From positions 26,783 to 90,782 of the forward strand of contig JACKLG010000004.1 in the NCBI GenBank assembly GCA_024236035.1: a stretch of 64,000 nucleotides of DNA. The letters are read 5' to 3'. Each line of letters begins with the position of its first letter. The stretch's first letter is position 1. Shown in pieces: positions 25,631 to 34,789 of the stretch. The notes under the pieces were generated by a model. The model saw only the letters and a list, made by a program, of their open reading frames with translations. It had not been told where the DNA came from and made no database searches. The position numbers were made by a program, and so were the translations under genes. The DNA is from Candidatus Paracaedibacteraceae bacterium. Its GTDB lineage: Bacteria > Pseudomonadota > Alphaproteobacteria > UBA6184.

Positions 25631-26293
25631 ATGTTGAAGTTTAGGGTTTGTTTGGAGGCTGTATACATAATTTGGACGGTGAGTGTTTTTCCATATGGTG
25701 CTGCTATTGAAGACAGAGCAAATCCTTTTTCCCCGTTTGATAAAGCTTTTTACGAAGAAATGAAATTCTGGAAATGTCTAGATATGTATGTGCTTTCTTA
25801 TGAATTAAACCCATCCTTAACGTATGAGGTGAAAATAGGTAAAGAGGGAGTTTTTTTTACACCTATAGATGGGTGTTTTTTTAAGGAAAGAGAGGTGGAC
25901 GAGATTCTTTGCAATTCTAGCATGTGTGCGGAAATGAGCTCTATAGATTTCTTGAGAACAGGGCCATTGCGGGTAAAAAGTTCTGCCGGATATTATTTAG
26001 GAGGCGTGGGCGGGATAGAGGTAGAATATTTTGAGTTGACCGCAACAACTAATTTATTTTGTGTTCTTAAAGACCTTTCGTCATTAGTCGCAGCATTTAG
26101 AGTTTTGTTTAACCCCGAGGGGATGCGGACAGAAAATTTGAAAGAAAGTACTATCAAAATTTCAGGCACCATAAATAATGGTGCTAAAACTTCTTGTTTA
26201 TATGTTCAGGGTGTTCGTTGGGTAAGACTAGCTATTCGACCGTTGATAGCATATCAAGTGTTACAAGATGTATATGAGCCCGCAACAGAATAG
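25631..26293 (+). CDS. Exported orphan protein of unknown function
   Basis: 220 aa, not recognised. The N-terminus (about residues 1-25, ending PYGAA) looks like a signal peptide. The mature part has scattered cysteines (FWKCLDMY, DGCFFK, ILCNSSMCAEM, LFCVLKD, TSCLYVQ) that could form disulfides in an oxidising compartment. It contains beta-like stretches such as YYLGGVGGIEVEYFELTATT. The start is ATG at 25631 after AGAGAAAGA. It stands alone between the rpsU terminator and aspS. A DsbB gene at 32360 could supply oxidation. No function is claimed. Confidence 0.7.
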   Translation: MLKFRVCLEAVYIIWTVSVFPYGAAIEDRANPFSPFDKAFYEEMKFWKCLDMYVLSYELNPSLTYEVKIGKEGVFFTPIDGCFFKEREVDEILCNSSMCAEMSSIDFLRTGPLRVKSSAGYYLGGVGGIEVEYFELTATTNLFCVLKDLSSLVAAFRVLFNPEGMRTENLKESTIKISGTINNGAKTSCLYVQGVRWVRLAIRPLIAYQVLQDVYEPATE

Positions 26294-26377
26294 GTTTTTA
26301 TACTTTTGATCCTTGCCTATCTGTATCAGACGGTGTATCTTTCAAGCAAATAATTAATAGCTAGGATATCATATACG

Positions 26378-28168
26378 ATGCATACATATCGCACACATAC
26401 ATGTAACGAATTAAGCATTGAACATGTGGGAAAAAGAGTTAAATTGTCGGGATGGGTAAACCGGAAACGTGATCATAGTAATTTAATTTTTATAGATTTA
26501 AGAGATCATTATGGCATTACGCAGTGTGTGATTGAACGTGATAGCAAATGTATTAATATTGCTGATGATATTCCTTTGGAAAGTGTTATTTCTGTGGTGG
26601 GTAATGTGGTTGCTCGTGAAGAAGAGGTTATTAATTCGAAAATCAACACTGGTCACATTGAATTGTTGGTAGAAGAAATTACCGTATTGTCTGAAGCTGC
26701 ACCCTTGCCGTTACAAGTTAATTTGGATAAAGATTGTCCTGAAGAAACGCGATTGAAATACAGATTTTTAGACTTGCGCCGTGAGCGCATGCATAAAAAT
26801 ATAGTATTGCGTAGCCAGGTAATATCCAGCATTCGTAAACGTATGACAGAAATGGGGTTTTTAGAATATCAAACACCAATATTAACTGCATCGTCTCCTG
26901 AGGGGGCTCGAGATTTTTTAGTGCCTAGCCGTTTGCACCCAGGCTGTTTTTATGCGTTACCTCAAGCTCCGCAACAATTTAAGCAGTTACTGATGGTTGC
27001 AGGCTTTGATCGTTATTTTCAAATTGCGCCGTGTTTCAGAGACGAAGATGCGCGTGCGGATCGTTCCCCAGGGGAGTTTTATCAATTAGATTTGGAGATG
27101 TCTTTTGTGACACAAGAAGATGTATTCCAGGTTCTAGAATCTTTATTGTATGGGGTGTTTGAGGAATTTGCTAATGGACGCGAGGTAACGCCTGCTCCTT
27201 TCACGCGAATTAAATTTGAAGATGCGATGAATATCTATGGTTCTGATAAGCCAGATTTACGCAACCCTTTGTTAATTTATGATGTAGAAGAAGTATTCCG
27301 TGATTCTGATTTTAGCTTGTTTGCTAAGGCCTTAGAGAGCGGACAGATTGTAAGGGCTATTCCAGTGGCTGGGGTTGCAGATAAACCCAGAAGCTTTTTT
27401 GATAAATTAAATCAAATGGTCAGAGACGCTGGTGGTGGCGGTTTAGGTTATGTCCTTTTTGATGACGGGGAAGCCAAAGGGCCGGTGGCTAAGTTTTTAA
27501 GTGGTGAACGCTTAAGTCGTTTGCAAGCGATTACAGGTGCCAAAGATGGCTATGGGATTTTCTTTGTGTGTGACAAGAAGTTAATTGCGCAGAAATTAGC
27601 AGGGGTAGTACGTGCAAAGTTAGCTGATGAATTGGATCTGATAGAAAAAAATGTATTTAAGTTCTGTTGGGTTGTTGACTTTCCTATGTATGAAAAAGAT
27701 GAAGACACAGGAAAAATTGACTTTTCTCATAACCCATTTTCAATGCCTCAAGGCGGTTTGGCAGCATTAGAAAATGAAAACCCTTTGGATATAAAAGCAT
27801 ATCAATATGATATCGTTTGTAATGGTGTAGAGTTGTCCAGTGGTGCAATTCGCAACCATTTACCTGAAGTTATGTATAAAGCATTTGAAATTGCAGGATA
27901 TACAAAACAAGATGTTGAGGCCCAATTTGGAGGGATGTTACGAGCATTCCAATTTGGTGCTCCTCCTCATGGTGGGTCTGCGCCAGGTGTTGATCGTATG
28001 GTAATGTTGCTTGCGGATGAACCAAATATCCGTGAGGTGGTTATTTTTCCATTGAATCAGCAAGCGCAAGATCTGTTAATGAATGCTCCATCCAATGTTA
28101 GTGAAGAGCATTTAAAAGAATTACATCTTCAAATTAAATTGCCTCCGCAGAAAGTTGAGAAAGCTTAA
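26378..28168 (+). CDS. aspS: Aspartyl-tRNA synthetase, probably non-discriminating
   Basis: Class IIb synthetase charging tRNA-Asp, 596 aa, the bacterial length with GAD insert. The N-terminal OB anticodon domain has [20 protein letters not shown]. Class II motif 2 is [20 protein letters not shown] and motif 3 is [14 protein letters not shown]. His33 in RKRDH is the residue linked to non-discriminating enzymes that also make Asp-tRNA-Asn; this would require GatCAB, which is not in the window. It heads the run to ileS, which starts 3 nt after its stop. Confidence 0.95.
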   Translation: MHTYRTHTCNELSIEHVGKRVKLSGWVNRKRDHSNLIFIDLRDHYGITQCVIERDSKCINIADDIPLESVISVVGNVVAREEEVINSKINTGHIELLVEEITVLSEAAPLPLQVNLDKDCPEETRLKYRFLDLRRERMHKNIVLRSQVISSIRKRMTEMGFLEYQTPILTASSPEGARDFLVPSRLHPGCFYALPQAPQQFKQLLMVAGFDRYFQIAPCFRDEDARADRSPGEFYQLDLEMSFVTQEDVFQVLESLLYGVFEEFANGREVTPAPFTRIKFEDAMNIYGSDKPDLRNPLLIYDVEEVFRDSDFSLFAKALESGQIVRAIPVAGVADKPRSFFDKLNQMVRDAGGGGLGYVLFDDGEAKGPVAKFLSGERLSRLQAITGAKDGYGIFFVCDKKLIAQKLAGVVRAKLADELDLIEKNVFKFCWVVDFPMYEKDEDTGKIDFSHNPFSMPQGGLAALENENPLDIKAYQYDIVCNGVELSSGAIRNHLPEVMYKAFEIAGYTKQDVEAQFGGMLRAFQFGAPPHGGSAPGVDRMVMLLADEPNIREVVIFPLNQQAQDLLMNAPSNVSEEHLKELHLQIKLPPQKVEKA

Positions 28169-28171
28169 GCA

Positions 28172-30943
28172 ATGTTTAAGGATACAATATTTTTACCTAA
28201 AACAGATTTTCCAATGAAGGCAGGATTGCCGGAAAAAGAACCAAAAATTCTGGAGCGTTGGAAACAGCTAAATTTATATCAGCTGCAACGCAAGGTATCT
28301 AAGGGGCATCCAAAATTTGTATTGCACGATGGCCCTCCATATGCAAATGGGCATATCCACATCGGTCATGCATTAAATAGAATATTAAAAGATGTAGTGC
28401 TGCGTTCGCAGCAAATGTCAGGTAAAGATTGTGTTTTTATCCCTGGGTGGGATTGCCATGGTTTGCCCATTGAGTGGAAAATAGAAGAAGAATACCGAGC
28501 CAAAGGTAAGAACAAAGATGACGTGGATGTGATTGAGTTTCGCAATCAGTGTCGTCAGTTTGCAAAAAAGTGGGTAGATATTCAAAAAGATGAAGTTCAA
28601 CGTTTGGGTATATTAGGTGATTGGGATAACCCTTATACGACCATGAGGTTTGAAAATGAAGCAGTAATTGCAAATGAGCTTTCTAAGTTTTTATTAAATG
28701 GAAGTTTATATCGTGGTTTCCGTCCTGTGATGTGGTCGGTGGTAGAAAAAACTGCCCTAGCAGAAGCAGAGGTGGAATATCAAGATAAAACATCTCCATC
28801 AATTTATGTAAAGTTTCCCGTTAAAGCATCAAATGTACCCGAGATCCAGGATGTTTATGCTGTAATTTGGACCACGACCCCTTGGACATTGCCAGCAAAC
28901 AGAGCCATAGCTTATGGACCTGAAGTGCGTTATGTTGTTGTGCGTGTGGATGCGGTTATGGAATCTTCTCATATGCAGGGATACCCAGCTGTAGGAGATA
29001 AACTGGTTATAGCTCAAGACTTGGTGACGGCTGTGTGTTCAGCTGTTGGGATTGCAGAACACAGTAATCTTACCACATTTTTAGGGGAGGAGCTAAGCGG
29101 ATCTGTTTGTGTTCATCCGTTTGCTGGTCAGGGATATGAATTTGAGGTTCCTTTATTACCAGGTGATCATGTGAGTACAGATGCGGGTACAGGGTTAGTA
29201 CATACGGCACCCTCGCATGGTGTGGAGGATTTTGCTTTAGGTAAGTTGCATAACCTAGAGGTGCCTGATTTAATCCAAGATGATGGGATATATCGTCCCC
29301 AGGTGCCACTTTTTGCAGGCATACATATTTTCAAGGCAAATGAACCTGTAATGGATTCCTTAAAGCAGGCTAACTGTTTACTTGCGGCGGGTAAGATTAA
29401 GCATAGTTATCCCCATTCTTGGCGTTCTAAGGCTCCTTTAATATATAGAACCACACCGCAATGGTTTATTGGGATGGAAAGTAATCAACTGCGGGAAAAA
29501 GCATTAAATGCAATTAATGATGTTCAGTGGTTTCCATCTTCTGGTAAAAATCGCATTGGTAGTATGATTGAAGGTCGTCCTGATTGGTGTGTGTCTCGTC
29601 AGCGTACGTGGGGTGTTCCTCTTCCAATTTTTGTGCATAAAGCAACAAATGAAATTTTAAAAGATGAACGCGTCCAGCAACGTATTGTTGAGGCCTTTCA
29701 ACAAATGGGGGCAGATGCTTGGTTTGAAAAAGATAATGCATTCTTTTTGGAAGGATTATATCCGGCAGACGAGTATCAAAAAATTAAAGATGTGGTTGAT
29801 GTGTGGTTTGATAGTGGGACGACGCATGTGTTTACACTTGAAAATAATGCAGAGGTACACTGGCCTGCAGATTTATACTTAGAAGGTTCAGATCAACATC
29901 GGGGTTGGTTTCAATCATCGTTATTAGAGTCCTGTGGGACGCGTGGAGTTTCCCCTTATAAAGCGGTTGTAACGCATGGGTTTGTGCTGGACGAAAAAGG
30001 ATATAAAATGTCCAAATCACAAGGAAATGTGATTGCTCCTTTTGATGTGATAAAGGATTTAGGCGCTGATATTTTGCGTTTATGGGTAATTGGTTCTGAC
30101 TATTTTGATGATGTGCGTATTGGTAAATCTATATTGCAGCATCAGCAGGATATTTATCGTCGTTTCCGCAATATCTTGCGTTATTTGTTGGGGGCTTTAA
30201 GTGGGTACACTGATACCGAAGCTGTTGATTATGTGAAATTGCCTGAGCTAGAAAAATGGGTGCTGCACCGGTTGGCAGAATTAGATGCTTTGCATAAGCG
30301 CTGTTTGGAATCTTATGATTTTAAAACTTTTTATGCTGAATTGCATACTTTTTGTGCTAGTGAGCTTTCTTCCTTATATTTTGATTTGCGGAAAGATTGT
30401 TTGTATTGTGACAACCCTACAGACCTAAAGCGACGTTCTACCCGAACGGTAATGGACATTTTGTTTAATACAATAACCCGTTGGCTTGCCCCAGTATTGT
30501 GCTTTACTGCTGAAGAGGCTTATTTAGCAAGATATAAAGAACAAGGTAAAGAAAGTATTCATTTAGAAACGTTTGTAGATATCCCGTCAAGTTGGTTGAA
30601 TTCTGAAATTGCTTCTAACTGGGAACAAATTTTTGAAATTCGGTCTCATATTACGGTCGCACTGGAGGTAAAGCGAACAGAAAAAGTGATTGGTTCAAGT
30701 CTTCAAGCAAACGTGAAGCTAACATTACCTAAAGCAACATACTATGCGTATTCAAAAATTGACTGGGCTGAGATTTGTATTGTTTCTGCAGTGGAGGTGT
30801 TTGAGGGAGCTGATTTTCTTGTGGAGATAGATGTAGCAAGTGGTGGGAAATGTGATCGTTGCTGGAAGGTAACGCCTGAAGTAAATGGAGACGACAATCT
30901 GGTGTGTTCACGTTGTGATGAAGTGGTAAAGGCAACAGCATGA
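28172..30943 (+). CDS. ileS: Isoleucyl-tRNA synthetase
   Basis: Class Ia synthetase, 923 aa, bacterial type. HIGH-type motif GPPYANGHIHIGHALN near residue 55-70, KMSKS in YKMSKSQGN, the CP1 editing domain with TTTPWTLPANRAIAYGP and HTAPSHGVEDF, and a C-terminal zinc finger (CDRCWK ... CSRCDE). The full length supports both charging and editing. It overlaps lspA by 4 nt; ileS-lspA is a widely conserved pair. Confidence 0.97.
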   Translation: MFKDTIFLPKTDFPMKAGLPEKEPKILERWKQLNLYQLQRKVSKGHPKFVLHDGPPYANGHIHIGHALNRILKDVVLRSQQMSGKDCVFIPGWDCHGLPIEWKIEEEYRAKGKNKDDVDVIEFRNQCRQFAKKWVDIQKDEVQRLGILGDWDNPYTTMRFENEAVIANELSKFLLNGSLYRGFRPVMWSVVEKTALAEAEVEYQDKTSPSIYVKFPVKASNVPEIQDVYAVIWTTTPWTLPANRAIAYGPEVRYVVVRVDAVMESSHMQGYPAVGDKLVIAQDLVTAVCSAVGIAEHSNLTTFLGEELSGSVCVHPFAGQGYEFEVPLLPGDHVSTDAGTGLVHTAPSHGVEDFALGKLHNLEVPDLIQDDGIYRPQVPLFAGIHIFKANEPVMDSLKQANCLLAAGKIKHSYPHSWRSKAPLIYRTTPQWFIGMESNQLREKALNAINDVQWFPSSGKNRIGSMIEGRPDWCVSRQRTWGVPLPIFVHKATNEILKDERVQQRIVEAFQQMGADAWFEKDNAFFLEGLYPADEYQKIKDVVDVWFDSGTTHVFTLENNAEVHWPADLYLEGSDQHRGWFQSSLLESCGTRGVSPYKAVVTHGFVLDEKGYKMSKSQGNVIAPFDVIKDLGADILRLWVIGSDYFDDVRIGKSILQHQQDIYRRFRNILRYLLGALSGYTDTEAVDYVKLPELEKWVLHRLAELDALHKRCLESYDFKTFYAELHTFCASELSSLYFDLRKDCLYCDNPTDLKRRSTRTVMDILFNTITRWLAPVLCFTAEEAYLARYKEQGKESIHLETFVDIPSSWLNSEIASNWEQIFEIRSHITVALEVKRTEKVIGSSLQANVKLTLPKATYYAYSKIDWAEICIVSAVEVFEGADFLVEIDVASGGKCDRCWKVTPEVNGDDNLVCSRCDEVVKATA

Positions 30944-31413
30944 AAGTTCGTTACTTTATCTATGGTTTGATATTAATTTTAGGTGTATTCTTAGACCAGT
31001 GGACTAAGCAATTGGTGGTTAAAAACATACAAAACTCTAATGATTTTTTACATTTATTGCCGGTTTTATCTATTGTACGTACCCATAATACGGGGGTAAG
31101 CTTTGGTATGTTAAGCACGTTTAATTTAGGTCCTGTTTTTTATGGGATTTTGGTGCTTAGTATAATTTTATTTTTAGTATATAGAATGCTTGTTACACAG
31201 CGTATACTAATGCAAACGGCTTTTGTATTGATGATATCAGGTGCAGTTGGTAATTTAATTGATCGGTGTATGTGGGGGTACGTAGTAGATTTTATTAGCG
31301 CACATTGGTTTGAAAAATACCATTTTTATGTATTTAATGTTGCTGATATATTTGTAAGCTGTGGGGCAGGATTAATTATCTTGGATGCAATAATTGAAAA
31401 AAGGACATCTTAA
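30940..31413 (+). CDS. lspA: Lipoprotein signal peptidase (signal peptidase II)
   Basis: Inner-membrane aspartyl protease that removes signal peptides of prolipoproteins, 157 aa, four hydrophobic segments. The catalytic Asp motifs are GNLIDRC and FNVADIFV. FLDQWTKQLV and RTHNTGVSFGM are further LspA signatures. The ATG overlaps the ileS stop by 4 nt. The next gene encodes a putative lipoprotein substrate, starting 2 nt after this stop. Confidence 0.96.
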   Translation: MKVRYFIYGLILILGVFLDQWTKQLVVKNIQNSNDFLHLLPVLSIVRTHNTGVSFGMLSTFNLGPVFYGILVLSIILFLVYRMLVTQRILMQTAFVLMISGAVGNLIDRCMWGYVVDFISAHWFEKYHFYVFNVADIFVSCGAGLIILDAIIEKRTS

Positions 31414-31414
31414 A

Positions 31415-31810
31415 ATGAAAAAAATGACTTTAATTGCTTTATCTATACTTATAACAAGTTGCTCGGGAATTGCCCCAGAAGCTGTGCGCAATGAAAATAA
31501 TCTTTTATTAAAACCACCGTTTATGAAAACAAAAGTTGTAGAACATAAAAAAAAACTTTTGGTAGAGCTTTATACAAAGCCAACGTGTAACTATTGTATT
31601 AATGCTAAAAACTTATTAGAGGTTAAGAAAATAGAGTATACAGAATATGATGTTACTAAAAATGCATCATTTTCAAAAGAAGCAATAGAACGATCAGGTG
31701 GGCGCCGTACGGTTCCTCAAATTTTCATTAATGGGAAACACATTGGTGGGTATGGTGAGCTTAAAGCATTAAATGATGAAGGCAAACTTGAAAGCATGTT
31801 AGCAGAATAA
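31415..31810 (+). CDS. Lipoprotein with glutaredoxin domain
   Basis: 131 aa. The N-terminus MKKMTLIALSILITSCSG has a lipobox (ITSC), with the lipidated Cys at residue 16 and Ser17 after it, which by the +2 rule favours outer-membrane sorting. A roughly 30-residue linker leads to a complete glutaredoxin fold: active site CNYC (58-61), cis-Pro TVPQIFIN and GGYGELKAL. The second Asp of the GSH-binding motif in the cytosolic paralogue (GGCDDL) is replaced by Gly-Glu. The longer frame begins with TTG at 31394, but the ATG at 31415 has AAAGGA upstream and starts a clean signal. Glutaredoxins are normally cytosolic, so an envelope location is unusual. Confidence 0.85.
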   Translation: MKKMTLIALSILITSCSGIAPEAVRNENNLLLKPPFMKTKVVEHKKKLLVELYTKPTCNYCINAKNLLEVKKIEYTEYDVTKNASFSKEAIERSGGRRTVPQIFINGKHIGGYGELKALNDEGKLESMLAE

Positions 31811-32376
31811 TGTTCGTAAAAGTTTATAACCAAATTTTAGGGTATGCTGAACATAAATACTCCATGTGGATTTTGGGGGCGGTGGCTTTTGTAGAAAGTT
31901 CCATTTCTCCTATCCCTCCTGATGTTTTATTAATACCCATGATGATTGCCAACAGACAAAGAGCATTACATATAGCTTTGGTCTGTATAATTGCTTCGGT
32001 TATTGGTGGAATTGTAGGTTATTGGATTGGGTATAGCTTATATGACTTAGTGGGGCAGTACCTAGTCACGGATGAGGCGCTGATATCGTACCAAGAAAAA
32101 TTTAGCAAGTGGGGGTTTTTGCTTATTTCTATAAAAGGTTTTTTGCCAATTCCTTATAAAATTGTAGCTATTGCTAGTGGACTTGCACAGTATAATTTTG
32201 GTTTATTTATGATTGCCTCTATTATTGCCAGGGCCTCCCGGTTTTTTATGTTAGCTGCTCTTATTTACTATTTTGGTGAGCCAATTAAAGAATTTATAGA
32301 GCGTTACCTAACCTATGTAATGATAGGGGGCGTTTTATTGGTAGTAGGAACTATTTACCTTGCGAAGTTTTTCTAA
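31810..32376 (+). CDS. DedA/VTT-family membrane protein (YqaA-like)
   Basis: 188 aa, with several hydrophobic segments. It shows the family signature ESSISPIPPDVLLIPMMI near the N-terminus and FLPIPYKIVAIASGL in the second half. DedA proteins act in membrane homeostasis and probably in lipid carrier flipping; the YqaA branch is uncharacterised. The start overlaps the lipoprotein glutaredoxin stop by 1 nt and dsbB overlaps its 3' end by 17 nt, so translation is coupled. Confidence 0.88.
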   Translation: MFVKVYNQILGYAEHKYSMWILGAVAFVESSISPIPPDVLLIPMMIANRQRALHIALVCIIASVIGGIVGYWIGYSLYDLVGQYLVTDEALISYQEKFSKWGFLLISIKGFLPIPYKIVAIASGLAQYNFGLFMIASIIARASRFFMLAALIYYFGEPIKEFIERYLTYVMIGGVLLVVGTIYLAKFF

Positions 32377-32845
32377 GTATCTTTCTATTTTCCTTTGTTT
32401 TGTTAGTCTGTGTGTCTTGGGTTTTGTTTTTATTGCTCAGTATGGGTTTAGTATACAGCCGTGTGAGTGGTGTATCTATCAGCGTTATCCTTATATTTTA
32501 TTATTATTGTTAAATTTATTATGGATGGTTAGATCCATAAAAACATGTATTCAGCATATATTTAATATATCTATTTTAATTGGAAATGTGATATTGCCTT
32601 TCATTCATGTATTAATAGAAAAAGGCTATTTACATGTAAAGTGTGATGTATTGACTATGGATCGGACTGTTCAAGGAATGCTTCAGACACTTTCTAGATA
32701 CCGTTCTTGCGTAAAAGTTACCTGGGAGTTTTTAGGGTGTTCAACGTCCGTGTGGCATTTGATATTTGCAAGTGGTATGTTAGTTGCGTATGTGTTGGGT
32801 GTTATTTATGAAAAAAAAAGATATTCATCAAATCGTCCGAGTTAA
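32360..32845 (+). CDS. dsbB: Disulfide bond formation protein DsbB
   Basis: Inner-membrane quinone-linked oxidase that re-oxidises DsbA, 161 aa, four hydrophobic segments. The first periplasmic pair is CEWC at 35-38 followed by IYQRYPY; the second loop has KCDVL and SRYRSCVKVTWEFLG, matching the second redox pair and the conserved W-FLG. It starts at a TTG inside the DedA gene; no in-frame ATG precedes the CxxC. The 3' end overlaps coq7 by 38 nt. DsbA is not in the window. Confidence 0.9.
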   Translation: MRSFSKYLSIFLCFVSLCVLGFVFIAQYGFSIQPCEWCIYQRYPYILLLLLNLLWMVRSIKTCIQHIFNISILIGNVILPFIHVLIEKGYLHVKCDVLTMDRTVQGMLQTLSRYRSCVKVTWEFLGCSTSVWHLIFASGMLVAYVLGVIYEKKRYSSNRPS

Positions 32846-33329
32846 TCACGCAGGTGAATTAGGGGCAAAATGGATTTACCAAGGTCAGTTGGACTGGATA
32901 AAAGATGCGCAGGCCAAAGAGATAATCCGACATATGTATGAACAAGAGTTAGATCACTTGAAATATTTTGAAAAGGTGATGCAAGTACGTCAGGTTAGGC
33001 CAACAATTTTAATGCCTTTTTGGAAGTGGGTGGGTAAAACAGCTGGCGCATTTTCAGCGGCTTTAGGGTCTGATGCAGCAATGGCATGTACTGAAGCTGT
33101 TGAGGATGTGATTGATGAGCATTATGCCAGTCAAATACGTCATCTTGAAAAAGAGCGTCCCGATGAAATTGAGTTGATTAATACTTTAAAAACATTTAGA
33201 GCAGATGAATGTAATCATCGTGACATTGCGGCTACTTATGATCAGAGTCCAAGCCCACTGAAGCGTACTTTAAAAAAGGCAGTTAAAATTGGGGTTAAGT
33301 TAGCAATTTCTGTTTCAAAGCGAATATAA
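32808..33329 (+). CDS. coq7: Demethoxyubiquinone hydroxylase Coq7
   Basis: Di-iron monooxygenase of ubiquinone synthesis (C6 hydroxylation), 173 aa. The iron-ligand motifs are RVNHAGELGA, YEQELDHLKYF, TEAVEDVIDEHY and FRADECNHRDIA. The frame opens at a TTG at 32784, but the ATG at 32808 with GGGTG upstream gives the usual N-terminus just before the first motif. It overlaps dsbB by 38 nt. DsbB passes electrons to ubiquinone, so the two neighbours share a cofactor. Confidence 0.93.
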   Translation: MKKKDIHQIVRVNHAGELGAKWIYQGQLDWIKDAQAKEIIRHMYEQELDHLKYFEKVMQVRQVRPTILMPFWKWVGKTAGAFSAALGSDAAMACTEAVEDVIDEHYASQIRHLEKERPDEIELINTLKTFRADECNHRDIAATYDQSPSPLKRTLKKAVKIGVKLAISVSKRI

Positions 33330-33343
33330 AGAGGAAAAAATAA

Positions 33344-34789
33344 ATGAATATAAAAATGTTTAGCTATTTTATATTAGGGATGTCTATATCCTCAGTAAGT
33401 GTAGCAGGTAAAAGTGATCAGCTTCCAAATAATTATAAATATTCACGCTCTATACCTATAAGCTTAGGATATTTTAAAGGTTTTACTACGAATCAATCAG
33501 TTAGCGATTTCCATATCGCCTTAGAAAAAAACTCAGGCTGGGTTTTTGATGCGGGGCATAATTGGCTTAAACCCCAGCAAATTTGGACAAGAGTGGCTTA
33601 TAAATATCTGATTTACCCCATAATAGCAGGACCTTTTTATAAAGCGTTAAGAATTTCAACAGATGCATATGGTAGGGCCAGTCGTATTCAAGCGTTAGGT
33701 GGAAGAGCCCGATATTTAAGCAATACATATGAAACTTACGCAGCATGTTATTGGAAAATGGTTTTGGGTAACATGTGGAAAACTTATAAAGGTGCTGTTA
33801 CAGGGGGTGTGGAAGCAATAGATGTTTTACCCACTACTAAAGAGGATTTTACGTCAGAATTTCGCAAAGATTTTGTTATAGGCCCAGTAGTTGCAAATAC
33901 CGCAGCCATAAAAGCAAAAGTTAAAGATTTAAGAGAAAATGATGCAGTTGATGCTAATAAAGTTGTGCTTAATGATGAGGTGCGTGCGTTGAGAGATGGC
34001 TTGGATGGCTATTTAACAGCTAGGGGTAAAGTATTAGTAAGGGCTGCTGGGTATAATGCACGTATGGAGCACACTCGTAACATTGAAGATACACTATGGT
34101 ACGATGGTGGGGGACATTTAGCACAATTATCTAACCATACTATGAACAAATTAGCGCATACTGTTGATGGTATTGGTATCTTTTTTCAACGCAATGAAAG
34201 TGGTCAGCAAAATTCGGATTTGGGTCGAATTGAAGAAGCTTATAAAGATATGGGTATAGAACTGACTTGGAAAGAAATGGGTATATATGGAGCTGTAGCC
34301 TTCTTGGGTAGTGCAGAATTTTGGGGCCGTTTTTTTGAAGAAGTAGATTATATATCCTCTGGGGATGCGTATGTTAAAGCACCAGAAATTCATGGTTTCC
34401 GTCTGCCTAACTTAGGTTTCTATTTAACCACTCAAGGTCCTTCTTATCAAATCAATACGGGATATCGTTTCGGTCAAGATTTATTTTTTCCTTTGGCAGT
34501 AGAGTTTGTATTTAAAGGTCCGAATAAAATGGTTGAACTTACGGCGGGTGTTCGTAAGCATTTTGCATGGATGGGAGCCTACCTTCATGGTGAAATTACT
34601 GCTAACCCACATACTACGGCTTTTGGTGGTAAATTAGCTGTAGGTATAAAACCAATCGGAGATATGTTTGCGGATGTGGGTATGCAAATTGACCACATTG
34701 ATACATTAAGGGGCGAAAGAAATGTATGCAGCTTAAAAGAAGATAAATGGTGCCCCAGTGTATTTGCAACAGTAGGTGTATTATTTTAA
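33344..34789 (+). CDS. Orphan exported protein, probable outer-membrane beta-barrel
   Basis: 481 aa, not recognised. It has a signal peptide (about residues 1-21, ending SVAG). The N-terminal 300 residues are mixed helical, with a charged stretch at about residues 185-225. The C-terminal roughly 150 residues alternate polar and hydrophobic residues (SYQINTGYRFGQDLFF, MVELTAGVRKHFAWMGAYLH) and end in FATVGVLF with a terminal Phe, the BamA-recognition signature of outer-membrane proteins. GAGGAA precedes the ATG. It starts 14 nt after coq7 and its stop overlaps tsaD by 1 nt. No homologue is known to me. Confidence 0.75.
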   Translation: MNIKMFSYFILGMSISSVSVAGKSDQLPNNYKYSRSIPISLGYFKGFTTNQSVSDFHIALEKNSGWVFDAGHNWLKPQQIWTRVAYKYLIYPIIAGPFYKALRISTDAYGRASRIQALGGRARYLSNTYETYAACYWKMVLGNMWKTYKGAVTGGVEAIDVLPTTKEDFTSEFRKDFVIGPVVANTAAIKAKVKDLRENDAVDANKVVLNDEVRALRDGLDGYLTARGKVLVRAAGYNARMEHTRNIEDTLWYDGGGHLAQLSNHTMNKLAHTVDGIGIFFQRNESGQQNSDLGRIEEAYKDMGIELTWKEMGIYGAVAFLGSAEFWGRFFEEVDYISSGDAYVKAPEIHGFRLPNLGFYLTTQGPSYQINTGYRFGQDLFFPLAVEFVFKGPNKMVELTAGVRKHFAWMGAYLHGEITANPHTTAFGGKLAVGIKPIGDMFADVGMQIDHIDTLRGERNVCSLKEDKWCPSVFATVGVLF

